Below, piece after piece: positions 50,868 through 60,036 of a stretch of 64,000 nt of DNA. Below the pieces are notes generated by a model, which worked only from the letters and a program-made list of their open reading frames with translations, was not told where the DNA came from and searched no databases. The translations under genes were made by a program, and so were the position numbers. The stretch spans positions 62,001-126,000 of the forward strand of contig CBDDEH010000004.1 of assembly GCA_965226865.1 (NCBI GenBank), read 5' to 3'. Source of the DNA: CBDDEH01 sp965226865 (GTDB lineage: Bacteria; Chloroflexota; Dehalococcoidia; Lucifugimonadales; JAGWBF01). Within the stretch, counting starts at the first letter, position 1; the number at the start of each line of letters is the position of its first letter.

Positions 50868-53369
50868 TCAGAGTGACCTCACCGCGTTCTCGATGGCCGC
50901 TGTTGCCTCTTGGTAGTCCGTGCCCGGCGCGAAGCTCAGCGGCTCGCCGAAGCGGACCTCGATGCTCCCTCGCCGGAAGAGCGGGAACCGCACCGGAAAT
51001 CCCAGCTTGTGGATGTGCAAGCGGACCGGAACAACCGGGATGCGTCCTTCGACGGCGACGAGGCCCGTGCCGTTCATGAACGACTTGATCGGCCCGCCGA
51101 TGGTGAGCTCGCCTTCCGGGTAGACGAGCACCGACCACCCGTTGTCCATGATCTTGCCCATGTTTTCGAGGCTCGGCCTGACGGAGCCTTCCCTCGCGAG
51201 CGGGAAGCCGTTGCCCAACAGCGGGTTCATGAGCCACCAGACCGGGTTTCTCCACAGCTGCGCGGCCCCCGCTACGGCCATCCGACGACGCCACTTCAGC
51301 GGAACAGTCTTGAGGATGAGCGGATTGTCCAGGCCGAGATTGTGGTTCGACGCGAAGAGCACCGGGCTGGTGATGCCCTGCAGATGCTCGCGGCCTACCA
51401 CCTTCAGGCCGTAGGGAAGGGCGATGAGCGGGAAGAGGATGGCGCGTTGCAGGAAACCGCGCGTCATGCGGCACCACCACTGCATGCCCCAGCTCGGGAA
51501 GCTCATCATCGGAGGGTTCTTCGACCCCTCCTCTACGAGGTCAGCGAGCTCCCGTACCGTCGTCTCCGGGCTAACCTGGCCTTCGTCCATGTACAGGCCT
51601 AACTCCGCCTCAATCGCCGACAGCAGCTCGACCCGGCCGAGCGAGTCGAGGTCGAGGTCGTTACCGAGGGCCGCACCGTCTACGATCTCCCCAAGGTTTC
51701 GCTTGCTTATCTCGCTGATGATGTGGCGCAGGCCCCTCGCTCCACTCGGCGGGCTGCCGCCGGACGACGGTGTTGCATCTGGAGCGCCCTGCTGCAGTTT
51801 GCCGAGAATCGTGTCGAGCACAACCTGCTTCTTTACTTTGAGTGTGTGCGTGCGGGGGAAGTCTTCCTCCGGCCAAACGGTGAAGCCCCTGATCCGCTGC
51901 TGCTCAGCTAACTGACCATTCGTCCATGCCACAGCCTCCTGGGCTGCACCGGGGTCGTCCAGGATGACGGCTGCATGCACCTCGACCGACGACCCCTTGG
52001 CGAGTCCAACCACGGCCGCGTCCTTCACGCCCGGGTGCTTCGTCAGCACCGCTTGGATGTCCTCGGGAAAGACGTTCTGGCCGCTCGGGAGCACAATCAT
52101 GTCCTTCACGCGGCCCTGGATGTGCAAGAACCCTTCGTCGTCGAAGTACCCCAGGTCTCCCGTCTTGTACCAGTCGCCGTCGAACGCCTTGGCGGTCTCT
52201 TCCGGCGCGCGCCAGTAGCCCGGGGTGACGTTCTCCCCACGCACGAGGATCTCACCCACCTCGCTGATCTTGACCTCTACGTTCGGCAGAGGACGGCCGG
52301 TGGAGCCGTGGCGACGTTCCTCGATCGTGTGGTTGCTGATGACGGGCGACGCCTCAGTGGCCCCGTAGCCCTGCACGATCTTGACGCCGAGCAGCTCCCA
52401 CTTGCGTCCGAGGTCCCGGTCCAGCGCCGCGCCCCCCGACACGATGAAATCGAGCTTGCCCCCGAACTGCTTGTGCACCCGCCGGAACAGGTAGCGCCGC
52501 AAACGGAACGGCACACGCTCGGCCAGGTTGAGGAGCTTGCCCCACAGCACCTCCTTGCCCTGGTGGGCCACCTCCCGCTCGATGCCGTTCATCAGCAACT
52601 CCAACCCCTGAGGGACGAGGAGCAGGCTGGTGACCTTGCGCTCGCGCATCGTCCGCGCCAGGACGGTCGGCTGGCGGCTGGTTGGGTACGTTGTGCTCGC
52701 GCCGTAGTACAGCGTGACGAACAGCCCGCCCATCTGCTCGTACATATGGCTCAGCGGAAGGATGGACAGCAGTCTGCTCGATGGCTTGCAGGAGATGCAC
52801 TGGATTATCCCCTCGATATTCGCGGTCAGGTTGCGATGCGTCAGCATCACGCCCTTCGGGTCGCCGGTCGTGCCGGACGTGAACATGATCTCCGCAAGGT
52901 CGCTCGGCGCGATGTTCACGTCCTCCGGCTGGGGCAGTCCAGCGATGGCGGCTTCCAACTCCTCGAACGCCAGCTCCGGAACGCCCAGATCCACCTCGCC
53001 CTTCGGCGTAAACCGCGATGTGAAGGCTAGCTTCGGCTCCGTCCTGGACACGACCCTCGCGACGTAGTCGGGCGCGCTGCGCAGGTCGAGTGGGACGACG
53101 ATGACTCCTGCTCGCAGACAGCCGAAGAAGAAGAGGACCCAGTGCGGAGAGTTGGGGCCCCACAGGATGACCTGATCTCCCTTCGTGAGCCCCCGTCGTT
53201 GGAGGAGGGTCGCTACCTGGCCGGACTCGTCCCACAGCCGCGAGTAGCTCCAGCGCAGGTACCGGAACCCCGGTTTGAACAGGAGCGCGTCGCGAGGCGC
53301 ATGCTTCTCGGCGACTCCTCTGAGAAAGTCGACGATGGTCTCTCCGACGGCGGTACGAGCGTTGTCCAT
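50868..53369 (-). CDS. Three-domain acyl-activating enzyme, acyl carrier and acyltransferase
   Basis: The 833-residue protein has an AMP-forming acyl ligase (about 1-520; FTSGTTGDPKGVMLTHRNLT, GYGATEASPVI, YKTGDLGYFDDEGF). An acyl-carrier domain follows (about 545-620) with the phosphopantetheine serine in DLDLDSLGRVELL. A PlsC-like acyltransferase ends the protein (about 640-833; FASNHNLGLDNPL, VYPEGELTIGG). It could activate a fatty acid, load it on its own carrier and transfer it to a lipid acceptor. GGGGG precedes the ATG. It is intact and adjacent to the recombinase/tRNA joint, so it may be element cargo. Confidence 0.88.
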   Translation of the reverse strand: MDNARTAVGETIVDFLRGVAEKHAPRDALLFKPGFRYLRWSYSRLWDESGQVATLLQRRGLTKGDQVILWGPNSPHWVLFFFGCLRAGVIVVPLDLRSAPDYVARVVSRTEPKLAFTSRFTPKGEVDLGVPELAFEELEAAIAGLPQPEDVNIAPSDLAEIMFTSGTTGDPKGVMLTHRNLTANIEGIIQCISCKPSSRLLSILPLSHMYEQMGGLFVTLYYGASTTYPTSRQPTVLARTMRERKVTSLLLVPQGLELLMNGIEREVAHQGKEVLWGKLLNLAERVPFRLRRYLFRRVHKQFGGKLDFIVSGGAALDRDLGRKWELLGVKIVQGYGATEASPVISNHTIEERRHGSTGRPLPNVEVKISEVGEILVRGENVTPGYWRAPEETAKAFDGDWYKTGDLGYFDDEGFLHIQGRVKDMIVLPSGQNVFPEDIQAVLTKHPGVKDAAVVGLAKGSSVEVHAAVILDDPGAAQEAVAWTNGQLAEQQRIRGFTVWPEEDFPRTHTLKVKKQVVLDTILGKLQQGAPDATPSSGGSPPSGARGLRHIISEISKRNLGEIVDGAALGNDLDLDSLGRVELLSAIEAELGLYMDEGQVSPETTVRELADLVEEGSKNPPMMSFPSWGMQWWCRMTRGFLQRAILFPLIALPYGLKVVGREHLQGITSPVLFASNHNLGLDNPLILKTVPLKWRRRMAVAGAAQLWRNPVWWLMNPLLGNGFPLAREGSVRPSLENMGKIMDNGWSVLVYPEGELTIGGPIKSFMNGTGLVAVEGRIPVVPVRLHIHKLGFPVRFPLFRRGSIEVRFGEPLSFAPGTDYQEATAAIENAVRSL

Positions 53370-53474
53370 TAGCTACCCCCTAGCCGCACAGTATAGCGGG
53401 CTGAGGTCGTCCGTACAGGTGCGAAAGTAGCGTTCCAACAGGTCAGTTCCGAGAGCCATTGCAGGCCACGCTGG

Positions 53475-54185
53475 TCAGGCGGCGTGCCGCTGGATAAGCC
53501 TTCCAAGCGCTTTGCGGGGCTCCCTCCGCATGGGCGGGAAGTGGCTGAAGCAGATGATGTCGAACTCCAGGTCGAGGAGCTTCTCCAGCGACCGCATCGC
53601 CTCTCTTGGCTGCTGGGTGACTCCTGGGGCTGGTGGGTATAGCCGCCAACCGAGCTTGTACTGCAGTGCGTCCCCGACGATAACCGCGCGCTTCTCTGGT
53701 AAGTGGAGGCCGACGCTTCCTGGCGTATGTCCGGGGAGGTGTACGACCCGGACCTCGGTGCCGAACGGAAGCACGTCGCCGTCCTCGATGCGGTCGTCGA
53801 CGTGCACGGGGTTCCCCATGAGCTTGGTGAGGGCGGGGCGAGCCATCCACGCTAGCATTCTGCACTGCAGCGGGTTCGGGGCCGCCACCGTGCCATCGAT
53901 GATGTCCGCCTCCAGCGGGTGAGCGGCGACGGCAATCTTCCTTCCCTCGGTCAGTTCCCCAAGGCCGCCCGAGTGGTCCGGATGAGCGTGGGTGACGACA
54001 ACTCGCCCGATACGGTCGGGCGACAGCCCGGCAGCCCTCAGCCCCCGCGTTATCGTGCTCCCGCTTCCACGGAGCCCCGCATCGACGAGGAGCACCTTGC
54101 CGCCCTCGGTCAGCACGGTCACGCGTGCGCCGATAGCTTTGACCTGGAACACTCCATCGGTGATCGGTATGGCCCTGCGGAACAT
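53475..54185 (-). CDS. MBL-fold metallo-hydrolase
   Basis: The 236-residue metallo-beta-lactamase-fold protein has the metal motif VVTHAHPDHSGGLGEL (HxHxDH), a later HLPGHTPGSVGLHL and a final histidine in CFSHFPP. It is similar in size to glyoxalase II/quorum-lactonase-like hydrolases; the substrate is unknown. It is separated by 105 bp from the acyl ligase on the same strand and may be co-expressed. Confidence 0.88.
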   Translation of the reverse strand: MFRRAIPITDGVFQVKAIGARVTVLTEGGKVLLVDAGLRGSGSTITRGLRAAGLSPDRIGRVVVTHAHPDHSGGLGELTEGRKIAVAAHPLEADIIDGTVAAPNPLQCRMLAWMARPALTKLMGNPVHVDDRIEDGDVLPFGTEVRVVHLPGHTPGSVGLHLPEKRAVIVGDALQYKLGWRLYPPAPGVTQQPREAMRSLEKLLDLEFDIICFSHFPPMRREPRKALGRLIQRHAA

Positions 54186-54358
54186 ACCGCTATTTTATCA
54201 GCAGCGATGAACTGGGTAAACGTAGCGATTGTCCTGGAGATTGCGACGACCTTCACGGTGCCGGTCAAGTTAGTAACAATCCTCCATCCGACTCCTGATT
54301 TCTGGGGACTCAAAGTGTTTCGCTTTTGCTAGTTGCTAACCGATGCGCACGGTGCCAA

Positions 54359-54622
54359 CTAACTTGACACCCTTTCTTGCAACAGAAGAGCCACACCTGG
54401 TAGCACCCAGTCGCCCACCAACCATCCAAATGCGACCACCAGTGGGATTATGTATCTTCGGTCCAGAAGGACATCTTGCTTCTTGTCTTCCGGATCATGC
54501 TGGGCTTTGTGATATCCCCTTTTCAGATTCTTGAGGGATATGACCCACATCGAAATGTTGATCACCAGTACTATTAGGAAGACGGCAAGTCCGGCCCAGT
54601 TGACAGGGACCGAACCAGTCAT
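54359..54622 (-). CDS. Small two-helix membrane protein
   Basis: An 87-residue product with two hydrophobic segments (AGLAVFLIVLVINISMWVIS; YIIPLVVAFGWLVGDWVL) joined by a charged loop. No family is recognised and the ribosome site is weak. Its amino-acid pattern is credible for a real membrane protein. Confidence 0.45.
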   Translation of the reverse strand: MTGSVPVNWAGLAVFLIVLVINISMWVISLKNLKRGYHKAQHDPEDKKQDVLLDRRYIIPLVVAFGWLVGDWVLPGVALLLQERVSS

Positions 54623-55291
54623 AAGAGAGACGACTCATCTATCCCGGCTCGTCTGGCTCAGCTTCGGATGGCCCAGCCGGGGGTCGGTGCCTAGGTTGCG
54701 CGCCACGCCCGTCCCAACGGCTCCACCCTCTCCGGCAGGCTGTTGTAGGGCACGCGATAGTCTAAGAGTCCCGCCCCGGCTTGAATGGACCCAACCCGAC
54801 CGCCCACGAGTATCTGAGTTTTCCGTGTCTATTGATTCCAAAGAATGAAGGTTCTTGATTCTGTATAGTTTGGTGGAGCCTCATCGGACGAACAGGATGT
54901 TCGATCGGACCCTGCCTGGAGTACGATTGACCCAGTTTCTAGAACGAGACGAGCTGGGAGCACTGAATCGGCGAAGATTTCGTGATATTGCTTATAGACA
55001 TCTGGAGGAACCATTATTCGACGGTCGTACAAGGTTTATCATCCGGGTCCTTCCGCCTCCCGGAACCGGACCGCTCGCTAACGGGTGGTAGGCAGTGACA
55101 TTAAGTGTGGGCACAAATATAGCTGCCAAAGTAACCACTGGGCAGCAGGTCGGGATTGCAATCTGGGGGGACGCCACAGACACCAAGAGTAGATCAACTC
55201 CAGTAAGAACCGCCTCCCTGCATAGAAGAAGCAGCCTCTACCTATACCCTGCTTTCATCCCGCATCTTGATGGCGCCGGAGCTGACGGCGT
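54623..55291. other. Stretch without a supported gene
   Basis: About 670 bp with only short frames on both strands. One minus frame at 54829-55032 (VPPDVYKQYHEIFADSVLPA) looks protein-like, but I cannot place it. No hairpin or repeat stands out. Confidence 0.4.
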
Positions 55292-55522
55292 TCAGTCTTG
55301 CGAGCTATCCTGTTTCCCGTGTTGTTGCAGCTCCCTTACAACCTCTGTCACCATTATAATCAGAAAACCCACTGCCAGCGGAAGTGTGATAGCAGATAGA
55401 AAAGACCAGAACCCGTTGAATTCCGTCGCTGCATAGATGCCGTAGACAAAGGTAGTCACGATTATGACCCCTGCTAGTATCCTGCCAAGCAACACAGTAT
55501 CTACGTTTGCCTTTACCTCCAT
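55292..55522 (-). CDS. Small two-helix membrane protein
   Basis: A 76-residue protein starting MEVKANVDTVLLGRILAGVI, 5 bp after a perfect AAAGGAGG site. It has two helices (about 10-28 and 40-60) and a Gln-rich polar tail. No family is recognised. The strong ribosome site supports expression. Confidence 0.6.
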   Translation of the reverse strand: MEVKANVDTVLLGRILAGVIIVTTFVYGIYAATEFNGFWSFLSAITLPLAVGFLIIMVTEVVRELQQHGKQDSSQD

Positions 55523-55704
55523 GGGGTACCTCCTTTACCGGTAGTGGCGTTGCTAGGTGAAAAAGCCTTCACCATTCCCAAGAGATTGTCGCCAGATCAA
55601 TCAGGAAAGTCAATGCCTCAGCACAGCCGAATAGCTGCGTACCGGACCGGACATGAAAAAGGGGGCCTGCGCGTACTGTGCTGAGCTTGATGCTCCTATA
55701 GATG

Positions 55705-56784
55705 TCAAGGAGTGCTGTGGGATAGGGCTGAGTTCCGTAGGACGGAGAAGACCTCGCGAGCGACATAGCGTTTGAGGCAACGGATCACCTCAGCCTTGCT
55801 CATTCCCTCGGTGGTGCGACGACGCATGTATGCCTGGGTCCGCTCATCATGACGAAGTCTGACGACAACAATGCGATGGAGTGCCGCGTTGGCCTGGCGG
55901 TGGCCGCCGCGGTTGAGCCGATGCCTGTTGGTCTTGCCGGAGGAAGCAGGGATGGGATTGACACCGCACAGGGAGGCGAAGGCAGCCTCGGAGTGGAGGC
56001 GGTCATGGTTACTCCCGGCAGCAATGAGGAGGGTCGCCGCCGTGTCTGGTCCTATGCCGAAGCCATCCACCAGGGCTGGGGCTGCCGTCCGTGTGAGTCG
56101 TTGGATCTCGGCCTCCAGGTCCTTTATCTCATTACCGAGTTGACGGTAGCGACGGGCAAGGGAGCGAAGAGCATACTTGGCCGTCGCGGTGGGACCCTCC
56201 ATACGACCAGGCCGGAAGCTCTTGGACCGGGTGACAAGGGCAGCAGCGGTGAGGCCAGTGAGGTGCTCACGAAGCCGGGCCGGGGCCGTGACAACCAGGG
56301 CCTTCATCTGGTTGATTGCCTGGGTGCGAGCCTTGACGGCCGAGTCCTTGGTGCTCTTGAACATACGGATCATTTCGACTTCACCCTCACCTGACTTGGG
56401 AGTGGCATCGGCTACTCCGGCAAGCACGGCACGCGCTGCCATCTCCGCATCAGTGGGATCGCTCTTCCCCTTCCGATAGCGGGTTGACCGGTCGGGCCGG
56501 TTGACCTCCACTACGGTATGGCCCCTACTGGTCAGGAATCGGGCGACTCCGGCACCGTAGGAACCGGTGCCTTCAATCCCGAAGGCATGAATCTCTCCCA
56601 GGCCCCGGGACCACCGTTCGAGCTCCCCATACCCATGGGTGGTCGCCACTGTGTGAAGCTCCCCCAGGCGGACCCCCTGACGGTCAATGGCCACCGCCAC
56701 ATGCTCATCCTGGTGGGTGTCGACTCCGACGACCAGCTCAACACCACGACTACCTTTATGACCGACGACTCCTGTCATTTCCAC
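55705..56784 (-). CDS. IS110-family transposase (DEDD recombinase)
   Basis: The 359-residue protein has an N-terminal RuvC-like DEDD domain (VVGVDTHQDEHVAVAID; FGIEGTGSYGAGVARFL; KSDPTDAEMAARAVL). A coiled-coil middle and the C-terminal Tnp domain with catalytic serine (CGVNPIPASSGKTNRHRL) follow. The frame is complete, so the element may be active. IS110 recombinases are guided by a structured bridge RNA made from a non-coding end of the element. Confidence 0.93.
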   Translation of the reverse strand: MEMTGVVGHKGSRGVELVVGVDTHQDEHVAVAIDRQGVRLGELHTVATTHGYGELERWSRGLGEIHAFGIEGTGSYGAGVARFLTSRGHTVVEVNRPDRSTRYRKGKSDPTDAEMAARAVLAGVADATPKSGEGEVEMIRMFKSTKDSAVKARTQAINQMKALVVTAPARLREHLTGLTAAALVTRSKSFRPGRMEGPTATAKYALRSLARRYRQLGNEIKDLEAEIQRLTRTAAPALVDGFGIGPDTAATLLIAAGSNHDRLHSEAAFASLCGVNPIPASSGKTNRHRLNRGGHRQANAALHRIVVVRLRHDERTQAYMRRRTTEGMSKAEVIRCLKRYVAREVFSVLRNSALSHSTP

Positions 56785-57010
56785 CTCCCGGAGGATAGCG
56801 CACTGGCCAGGTGAGCGGACAGGACTGCGATGGGGCGTGAGGCCAGGCTCCTATAAGGTCACTGCTCGCCTTGCCGAGGGCACTTCTGGCGCCACCTCGA
56901 ATCGAGTCGACAGATCAGGCTGAAGGCATGATGCCAGTCTCAGAAAGGGTCAGGCCCGAGCCGAGGTGGCCCGGGATTCATCATCGCAGTCTCAGAAGTA
57001 GCGCCGAAAG
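56785..57010 (-). other. Non-coding end of the IS110 element, candidate bridge RNA region
   Basis: The ~225 bp upstream of the transposase hold no gene. On the minus strand they carry a direct repeat (TTCTGAGACTG twice, about 60 bp apart) and GC-rich self-complementary stretches. IS110-group elements encode their bridge RNA in this position. I cannot fold it or find the element ends by eye. Confidence 0.3.
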
Positions 57011-57147
57011 CTTTGACCTCGTTCGTTCAAAACGATATAGGGTGTCAACAGCGTCCCTGATAGTCGTATGTCGCAGTACATTCAGGTATTGTTACGCCTG
57101 TCGCCGCACAATTTTGCCGCAGACAGGGGCGCGGAGACTTCTGAGCC

Positions 57148-57594
57148 GACAAGACCCATATCGCACTCGGTCTCGGTCTCGCCGCCTGCCAGAGGGGTCT
57201 GTCGGTCGGCTTCACCACGGCCGCCTCGCTGGTCCACACGCTGGTCGAGGCCAGAGACGAACGGCGCCTCCTTACCCTTCAGAAGAGGCTTGCCCGCCTA
57301 AAGCTGCTCATCATCATCGACGAGCTTGGCTTCGTGCCGCTGTCCAAGGCCGGGGCCAAGCTACTGTTCGAAGTCTTCAGCCAGCGCTACGAGAGAGGAT
57401 GGGTCCTGGTCACCACCAACCCGCCCTTCGACGAGTGGACCGAGGTCTTCGGCTCGGAGCGGCTCACCGGTGCACTCCCGGATCGCCTCACTCACCGCGT
57501 CCACATCCTTGAGGTGAACGGGGAGAGCTACCTCTTCAAGCTGAGCAGGCAGGCCACCGCCCTGCGCACCGCCGGCGATCCCGCTGACGCCTAG
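57148..57594 (+). pseudogene. istB: IS21-type IstB ATPase remnant
   Basis: Reads DKTHIALGLGLAACQRGLSV, LKLLIIIDELGFVPLSKAGA and ERLTGALPDRLTHRVHIL to a normal stop. The N-terminal third and the Walker A glycines before KTHIA are missing, and the partner istA is absent. Sequence after the stop to about 57730 resembles an IS21 end. Confidence 0.8.
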
Positions 57595-57894
57595 GCCCCA
57601 CCGCACTCACTCCTACTAACGGCTCCTGCTGAGACCCGTCGCAGGGTGACATTTTCGCTGGACACCGACGCTCAATTGGTACACTTTTTCTCCGCCACAC
57701 GGCCTGATTTTTCTCCGCCCTTGACAGGCAGCCTGATCAAACAACGAGGGTGACTCCCTTACACCACTTGACGGGACGTGACCGAAAAGCCGAAGACGCA
57801 CCTTTAAGGGGAATCCCTTACTTGTACTCACCACTGTACAAACATCGGCATAACTACGTGGACATAACCCGCGTTTTGACTCTCCGTCCAAGTG
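57595..57894. other. IS21-like end and a solitary IS256 terminal repeat
   Basis: No gene. At about 57763-57781 TTACACCACTTGACGGGACG followed by TGAC matches the right terminus of the IS256 copies with small changes, but no transposase is attached. Confidence 0.5.
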
Positions 57895-58176
57895 CTAAAC
57901 GTAGAATATACCGAGGGCTATCAATACACGCCAGGCAAGCGGACCACCATCGTTGGTTGCAAATTGTAAACACTCGACCCTCCCCCGTCTCCACCAAGAA
58001 CACGGAGAGTCATCCTCCGGGCTTGTTAACAGGTCCGGGGGATTTTCTTTGTAAAGGACCACTCCACTACCATCTCGGGTTGTGGCTATCTGGAACAGAG
58101 CACGGAAAGCGGACTTGGGCTTCAGAGCTACAATGGCTCGCTCTTCCACGGTGTCAACGTACACCGCTTCCAACAT
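57895..58176 (-). pseudogene. Serine recombinase tail fragment (second type)
   Basis: Reads MLEAVYVDTVEERAIVALKP, KSAFRALFQIATTRDGSGVV and SWWRRGRVE, resembling the C-terminal end of large serine recombinases common in Dehalococcoidia genomes. It differs in sequence from the 50.3-kb recombinase. The rest of the gene is lost; 58177-58516 upstream shows only decayed sequence. Confidence 0.5.
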
Positions 58177-58516
58177 GGCCGCGAGCCCTGGGGCGGGTTA
58201 CTATAGCTCCCTCCCTCAGGTCACTCACTATTACAACGGCTTCTCCACATCATCCAGCAGCGGTTCGATGCAGAACTTGAGACAACTCAGGGTAGGGACA
58301 GCGCCACGTTCCTGGTAAACGAACAGACTGGAGCAGGGTCAGGCTTTTCAAGAAACTGATCAATGGAGTACCTCGCTCGAACTCCCGCATTAGTGGTTGG
58401 AACTGCTGGGTGGCTATCCGACCCTTCTTGACTCCAGGACGGCTCCGGTACGCTGCGCCCGAAGGGATTGACCTAACCGGTACCAGATTAGGAGCTGGGT
58501 TTTGTCAGTCCGTCCA

Positions 58517-58855
58517 CTATCGGTCGGTAGTTTCCCCTTTCGATGTCACGAGGATGGCTTTGGCTTTGCGCGCAATTAGGACTTCCCCAACCAAAGCACC
58601 GGGAGGGCCTGTGGTAACCAGAGTGCCGATGAGAAACCACCAAGTCCAGAGTTTCCGGACCGCCCCGATTCCTACGATGGCGATGAGTGCCAGGAAAACG
58701 ATTCCGTGGGTAAGCCCAAAAATCTGTACCATTTTCTCGTTGTTGGCAAAGGAGGCAACGAGCAGCACTATGAGCAGGACCAGATCCGCCAGGGCAATCC
58801 ATCGCACAATCATTAACCAGCGAAGTACCTGTTGAGCCTCTAGGGCTGACTTCAT
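58517..58855 (-). CDS. Small membrane protein, DUF3817-like
   Basis: The 112-residue protein starts at MKSALEAQQVLRWLMIVRWI after AGGAGATGAGG. In-frame starts 6 and 48 bp upstream are less well placed. It has three helices; QIFGLTHGIVFLALIAIVG and WWFLIGTLVTTGPPGAL resemble the DUF3817 pattern (a conserved histidine in the second helix). Function unknown. Confidence 0.55.
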   Translation of the reverse strand: MKSALEAQQVLRWLMIVRWIALADLVLLIVLLVASFANNEKMVQIFGLTHGIVFLALIAIVGIGAVRKLWTWWFLIGTLVTTGPPGALVGEVLIARKAKAILVTSKGETTDR

Positions 58856-58976
58856 CCTCATCTCCTGAAGATAATTTCTACTGTGAAATTGTCGGCCAGT
58901 CACAGCGCGACCAGTCCTGGCTAATTAGCTTTGCCCCGCGCCTCTTCCTTAAGAGACCAAATCGCTAGCAGAGATA

Positions 58977-59640
58977 TCACCACCCGCGTTCGGCCTTCAC
59001 TCTCCAGAGCGCGGAGCCGCACAGGTCGCAGTCGCGGCGCTTGCGGGAAAGCTCCTCGTTGGTCAGGGGAACCCCGTCCTTGTCCACCACCTGAGCGTGA
59101 CAGCAGGGGCAGCAGGGCACCTGGAAGGGTTCCCCGGTCTGCTCGTCCGGCACCAACCGGCCCCCCGGCGGCCCACCGCTGGATCACGGCGGGGGACCAG
59201 CGGTAGGAAAGCTTTGCCCTTTCCCTGGACATCACCGCGAAGAGGGGGGCGGGACCCACGGACAGCCTGAGCCGCTCCAGGTCGGTGATGGAGGTGACGA
59301 TGGCGGCGCGGGCCTGGGGAACGGTCTCCTCCACCTCCCGCTTCCATTTTCGGGTCAAGTGGGGCGGGCAGAGGACCAAAATCCGCCGGAAGCGGGTGGG
59401 TGGGCGGCGCCGGCGCCGGCGCCGATGAAGGTCTTGCCCGTGCCCATTTCGCCAACCAGGATGGTACCCCGGTGGGCCTGGATGGACAACACTGCGCCCT
59501 TGATGGCGTCCTCCTGGCCCCCCATCGGGGTGCGCAGCAGCCGGGGCAGCTTGAGGCTGTTCTCCGAGGGCCGGTACAGGGGCGGGTAGGACTCCACCAC
59601 TCGCTTGGCGATGGCTTCCTTGAAGGTGTCGGATTATCCT
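58977..59640 (-). pseudogene. Superfamily 2 helicase fragment with zinc finger
   Basis: Across frames it reads GTILVGEMGTGKTFIGAGAG (Walker A), ILVLCPPHLTRKWKREVEE and DLERLRLSVGPAPLFAVMSR. It ends in a cysteine-rich zinc-binding part (CCPCCHAQVVDKDG ... CDLCGSALWRVKAE). At least two frameshifts and loss of the C-lobe make it non-functional. Similar helicases occur in integrative elements. Confidence 0.6.
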
Positions 59641-59790
59641 ATCGACTACGCGTTCGTGTGTATTGACCAGCTCACTGACGGCGATTCGGCGCGCCAGGAT
59701 GCCGTTTACCGCGCTGTCACCGAGGCTGGCGTTCCGTTCATTGATTCCGGCGTGAGCATAACGTTCGAGGACTGCGCTGTTAGTCGGGAT
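59630..59790 (+). pseudogene. ThiF/E1-like fragment
   Basis: About 50 residues (DYPIDYAFVCIDQLTDGDSA; EAGVPFIDSGVSITFEDCAV) resemble the part of ThiF/E1-type adenylyltransferases after the ATP site. It is truncated on both sides and joined head-on to the helicase fragment. Confidence 0.4.
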
Positions 59791-60036
59791 TGCCCAGATC
59801 AAACTGATTCCTCCAACCATGTGACCCTGTGGGATGGCTCGAACTATAAAAGGGCAGCCTGAGGGCGTCAACTGCATCCGATTCACTCAACTGACCCACT
59901 CCCATAGGGTAACCACCCCCCTGACGAGCGTAAAAGTCTAGAATTGCCTGCCCCTGCCCAAGCGTCTCCCTCGGGGTGGTCTATTTACCCCGGACGACCC
60001 CATAACTGTCCGAAATACCTGGGCTCTCAAAGCAGG

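Noticed and set aside
54829..55032. 67-codon minus frame resembling a RidA-like fragment
   Set aside because: Only a vague similarity, no ribosome site and no conserved residues that I could confirm.
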